From CAZJGG01 sp964545475 (GTDB lineage: Bacteria > Bacillota > Clostridia > Lachnospirales > JAISER01): DNA of 64,000 nt. Where the stretch lies: NCBI GenBank assembly GCA_964545475.1, contig CAZJGG010000003.1, positions 14,143-78,142 of the forward strand, given 5' to 3'. Made by a program: the position numbers and the translations under genes. A model generated the notes under the pieces. It was not told where the DNA came from and ran no database searches. It saw only the letters and a list, made by a program, of their open reading frames with translations. Of this stretch, positions 63,463 through 64,000 are shown piece after piece. Positions within the stretch are counted from its first letter, which is position 1. Each line of letters starts with the position of its first letter.

Positions 63463-63566
63463 AAGAGCAATTTGACAAAACATTGACAGGTGTGGAGCAG
63501 GAACAGCAAACGATTCACCGCTGTTCATGCGAACATAGCTGTTTATGTTTTTGCAAATTGCTATAA
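63463..63566 (+). repeat. 104-bp palindromic element, copy D
   Basis: It is a full copy with the best-paired outer arms: AGAGCAATTTG against CAAATTGCTAT. The inner stem is GGAACAGC with GCTGTTC, one base pair shorter than in copies A and B on both arms. Confidence 0.85.
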
Positions 63567-63608
63567 AGCGGCTTTTCGACTTCGTCGAACTCACGTTAAA
63601 CCAAATAA

Positions 63609-63640
63609 AAATGCTGCCGAAGTGATATTCGGCAGCATTT
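63609..63640. terminator. strong hairpin after copy D
   Basis: AAATGCTGCCGAA (63609-63621) pairs perfectly with TTCGGCAGCATTT (63628-63640) around a 6-nt loop, with an A-rich 5' side and only a short T-run 3'. It could be a terminator for a minus-strand gene outside the window. Confidence 0.6.
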
Positions 63641-63766
63641 GGCTTATTATGAGCATAAGCCATTTTATGCGGTTTATTTTTTAAGTAATACTGATCTCAA
63701 TTAATTCAGTTGATAAAATTTTTATATACCTTCTTAAATGAAAACAGTATAAGCACTGATTAATTA

Positions 63767-63932
63767 AGAGCCTGTTCAAAGTCTCGCTTTTAGTGGATTT
63801 TCGAGCGAATTTTTTTAATTGCAAGGAAGAGGCGAACGTTCATACTACGATAAGTATGGGCGTTTGCCTCTGCCGCAGCAATTAAGAAAATTTGCCGGAA
63901 AGACACTGAAATGGAGACTTTGAACAGGCTCT
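63767..63932 (-). repeat. 166-bp palindromic mobile element, full copy
   Basis: The ends GAGCCTGTTCAAAG and CTTTGAACAGGCTC are flanked by TAA on both sides (63765-63767 and 63932-63934). Oriented on the minus strand, it aligns along its length with the copy at 40623. Its stems are TAATTGC with GCAATTA and GAGG with CCTC, different from that copy but equally paired. Confidence 0.9.
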
Positions 63933-64000
63933 AAGGTACAGGCTCTAAGCGTACAAAAATTACAGTGGATTTTCTCGCTGGAAATTCGTACAGTAATTAA

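Larger units (their letters stand above)
63357..64000. other. gene-free, repeat-filled window end
   Basis: This 644-bp stretch contains, in order, the degenerate element end, 104-bp copy D, a terminator-like hairpin, AT-rich sequence, the 166-bp element and a second short terminal remnant ACAGGCTCTAA (63938-63948). No convincing gene is visible on either strand. Confidence 0.65.

Noticed and set aside
63490..63684. 64-codon frame through copy D as a gene
   Set aside because: It consists of repeat sequence followed by the hairpin at 63609 and has no ribosome binding site or recognisable protein family.

Overview
The window looks like a chromosomal segment of a low-GC, endospore-forming, anaerobic Firmicute (class Clostridia, probably a Lachnospirales-type lineage). 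The evidence is a Gram-positive PolC replicase, spoVA and dipicolinate synthase genes, YunB, SLH-type surface anchoring, the DAP form of lysine and peptidoglycan chemistry, AT-rich codon use and strong AGGAGG ribosome binding sites. I see no phage or plasmid backbone.

Layout. 1-3.6 kb: 3'-truncated polC and ispG (minus). 3.7-7.4 kb: tocopherol-cyclase-like protein, EamA exporter, phosphoglucomutase. 7.4-9.2 kb: a repeat-flanked accessory island with a lipoprotein alpha/beta hydrolase. 9.3-9.5 kb: tRNA-Phe and tRNA-Lys. 9.8-21.2 kb: a long plus-strand locus with an oligopeptide ABC importer, LD-carboxypeptidase, alanine racemase, M20 amidohydrolase, D-aminopeptidase and diaminopimelate decarboxylase, which reads as a murein-peptide salvage pathway. 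21.3-22.0 kb: a methyltransferase. 22.1-28.7 kb: a Ser/Thr uptake and catabolism operon (sstT-tdh-kbl-sdaAB-sdaAA, minus) with a divergent MocR regulator. 28.7-34.7 kb: a Tyr-rich SLH surface protein, lgt and two M16 peptidase homologues. 34.7-40.3 kb: spoVAA-AB-AC-AD facing away from dpaA-dpaB-asparaginase, the two halves of spore dipicolinate supply. 40.4-48.6 kb: a second peptide importer with PepA and CutC (minus). 48.8-55.2 kb: ROK regulator, transglutaminase-like protein, free-Met-sulfoxide reductase, proB-proA. 55.2-64 kb: IS relics, a large modular leucine-rich secreted protein and its decayed paralogue, yunB, a class A PBP and a dense patch of palindromic repeats.

The most unusual signal is not a gene. 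At least three families of short palindromic elements are scattered between genes. The longest (about 165 bp; full copies at 18846, 40623 and 63767) has stems whose sequences differ between copies on both arms in a compensating way, while the unpaired segments are nearly constant. Two copies are flanked by TTA or TAA repeats and end in GAGCC, and a decayed IS5-type transposase nearby has the same right end, so they look like non-autonomous IS5-type elements. Several element ends lie on or next to stop codons. A second, 104-bp family (7662, 8964, 59025 partial, 63463) brackets the hydrolase gene. A third hairpin (37539) sits between the spoVA and dpa operons.

Metabolic logic: two peptide importers bring in peptides; LdcA, DppA, the M20 enzyme, Alr and LysA could turn murein peptides into L-Ala and Lys; PepA handles ordinary peptides; SstT, Tdh, Kbl and SdaAB turn Thr and Ser into glycine, acetyl-CoA and pyruvate. 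This fits an amino-acid-fermenting anaerobe. Family assignments rest on motif recognition only; no database search was run.
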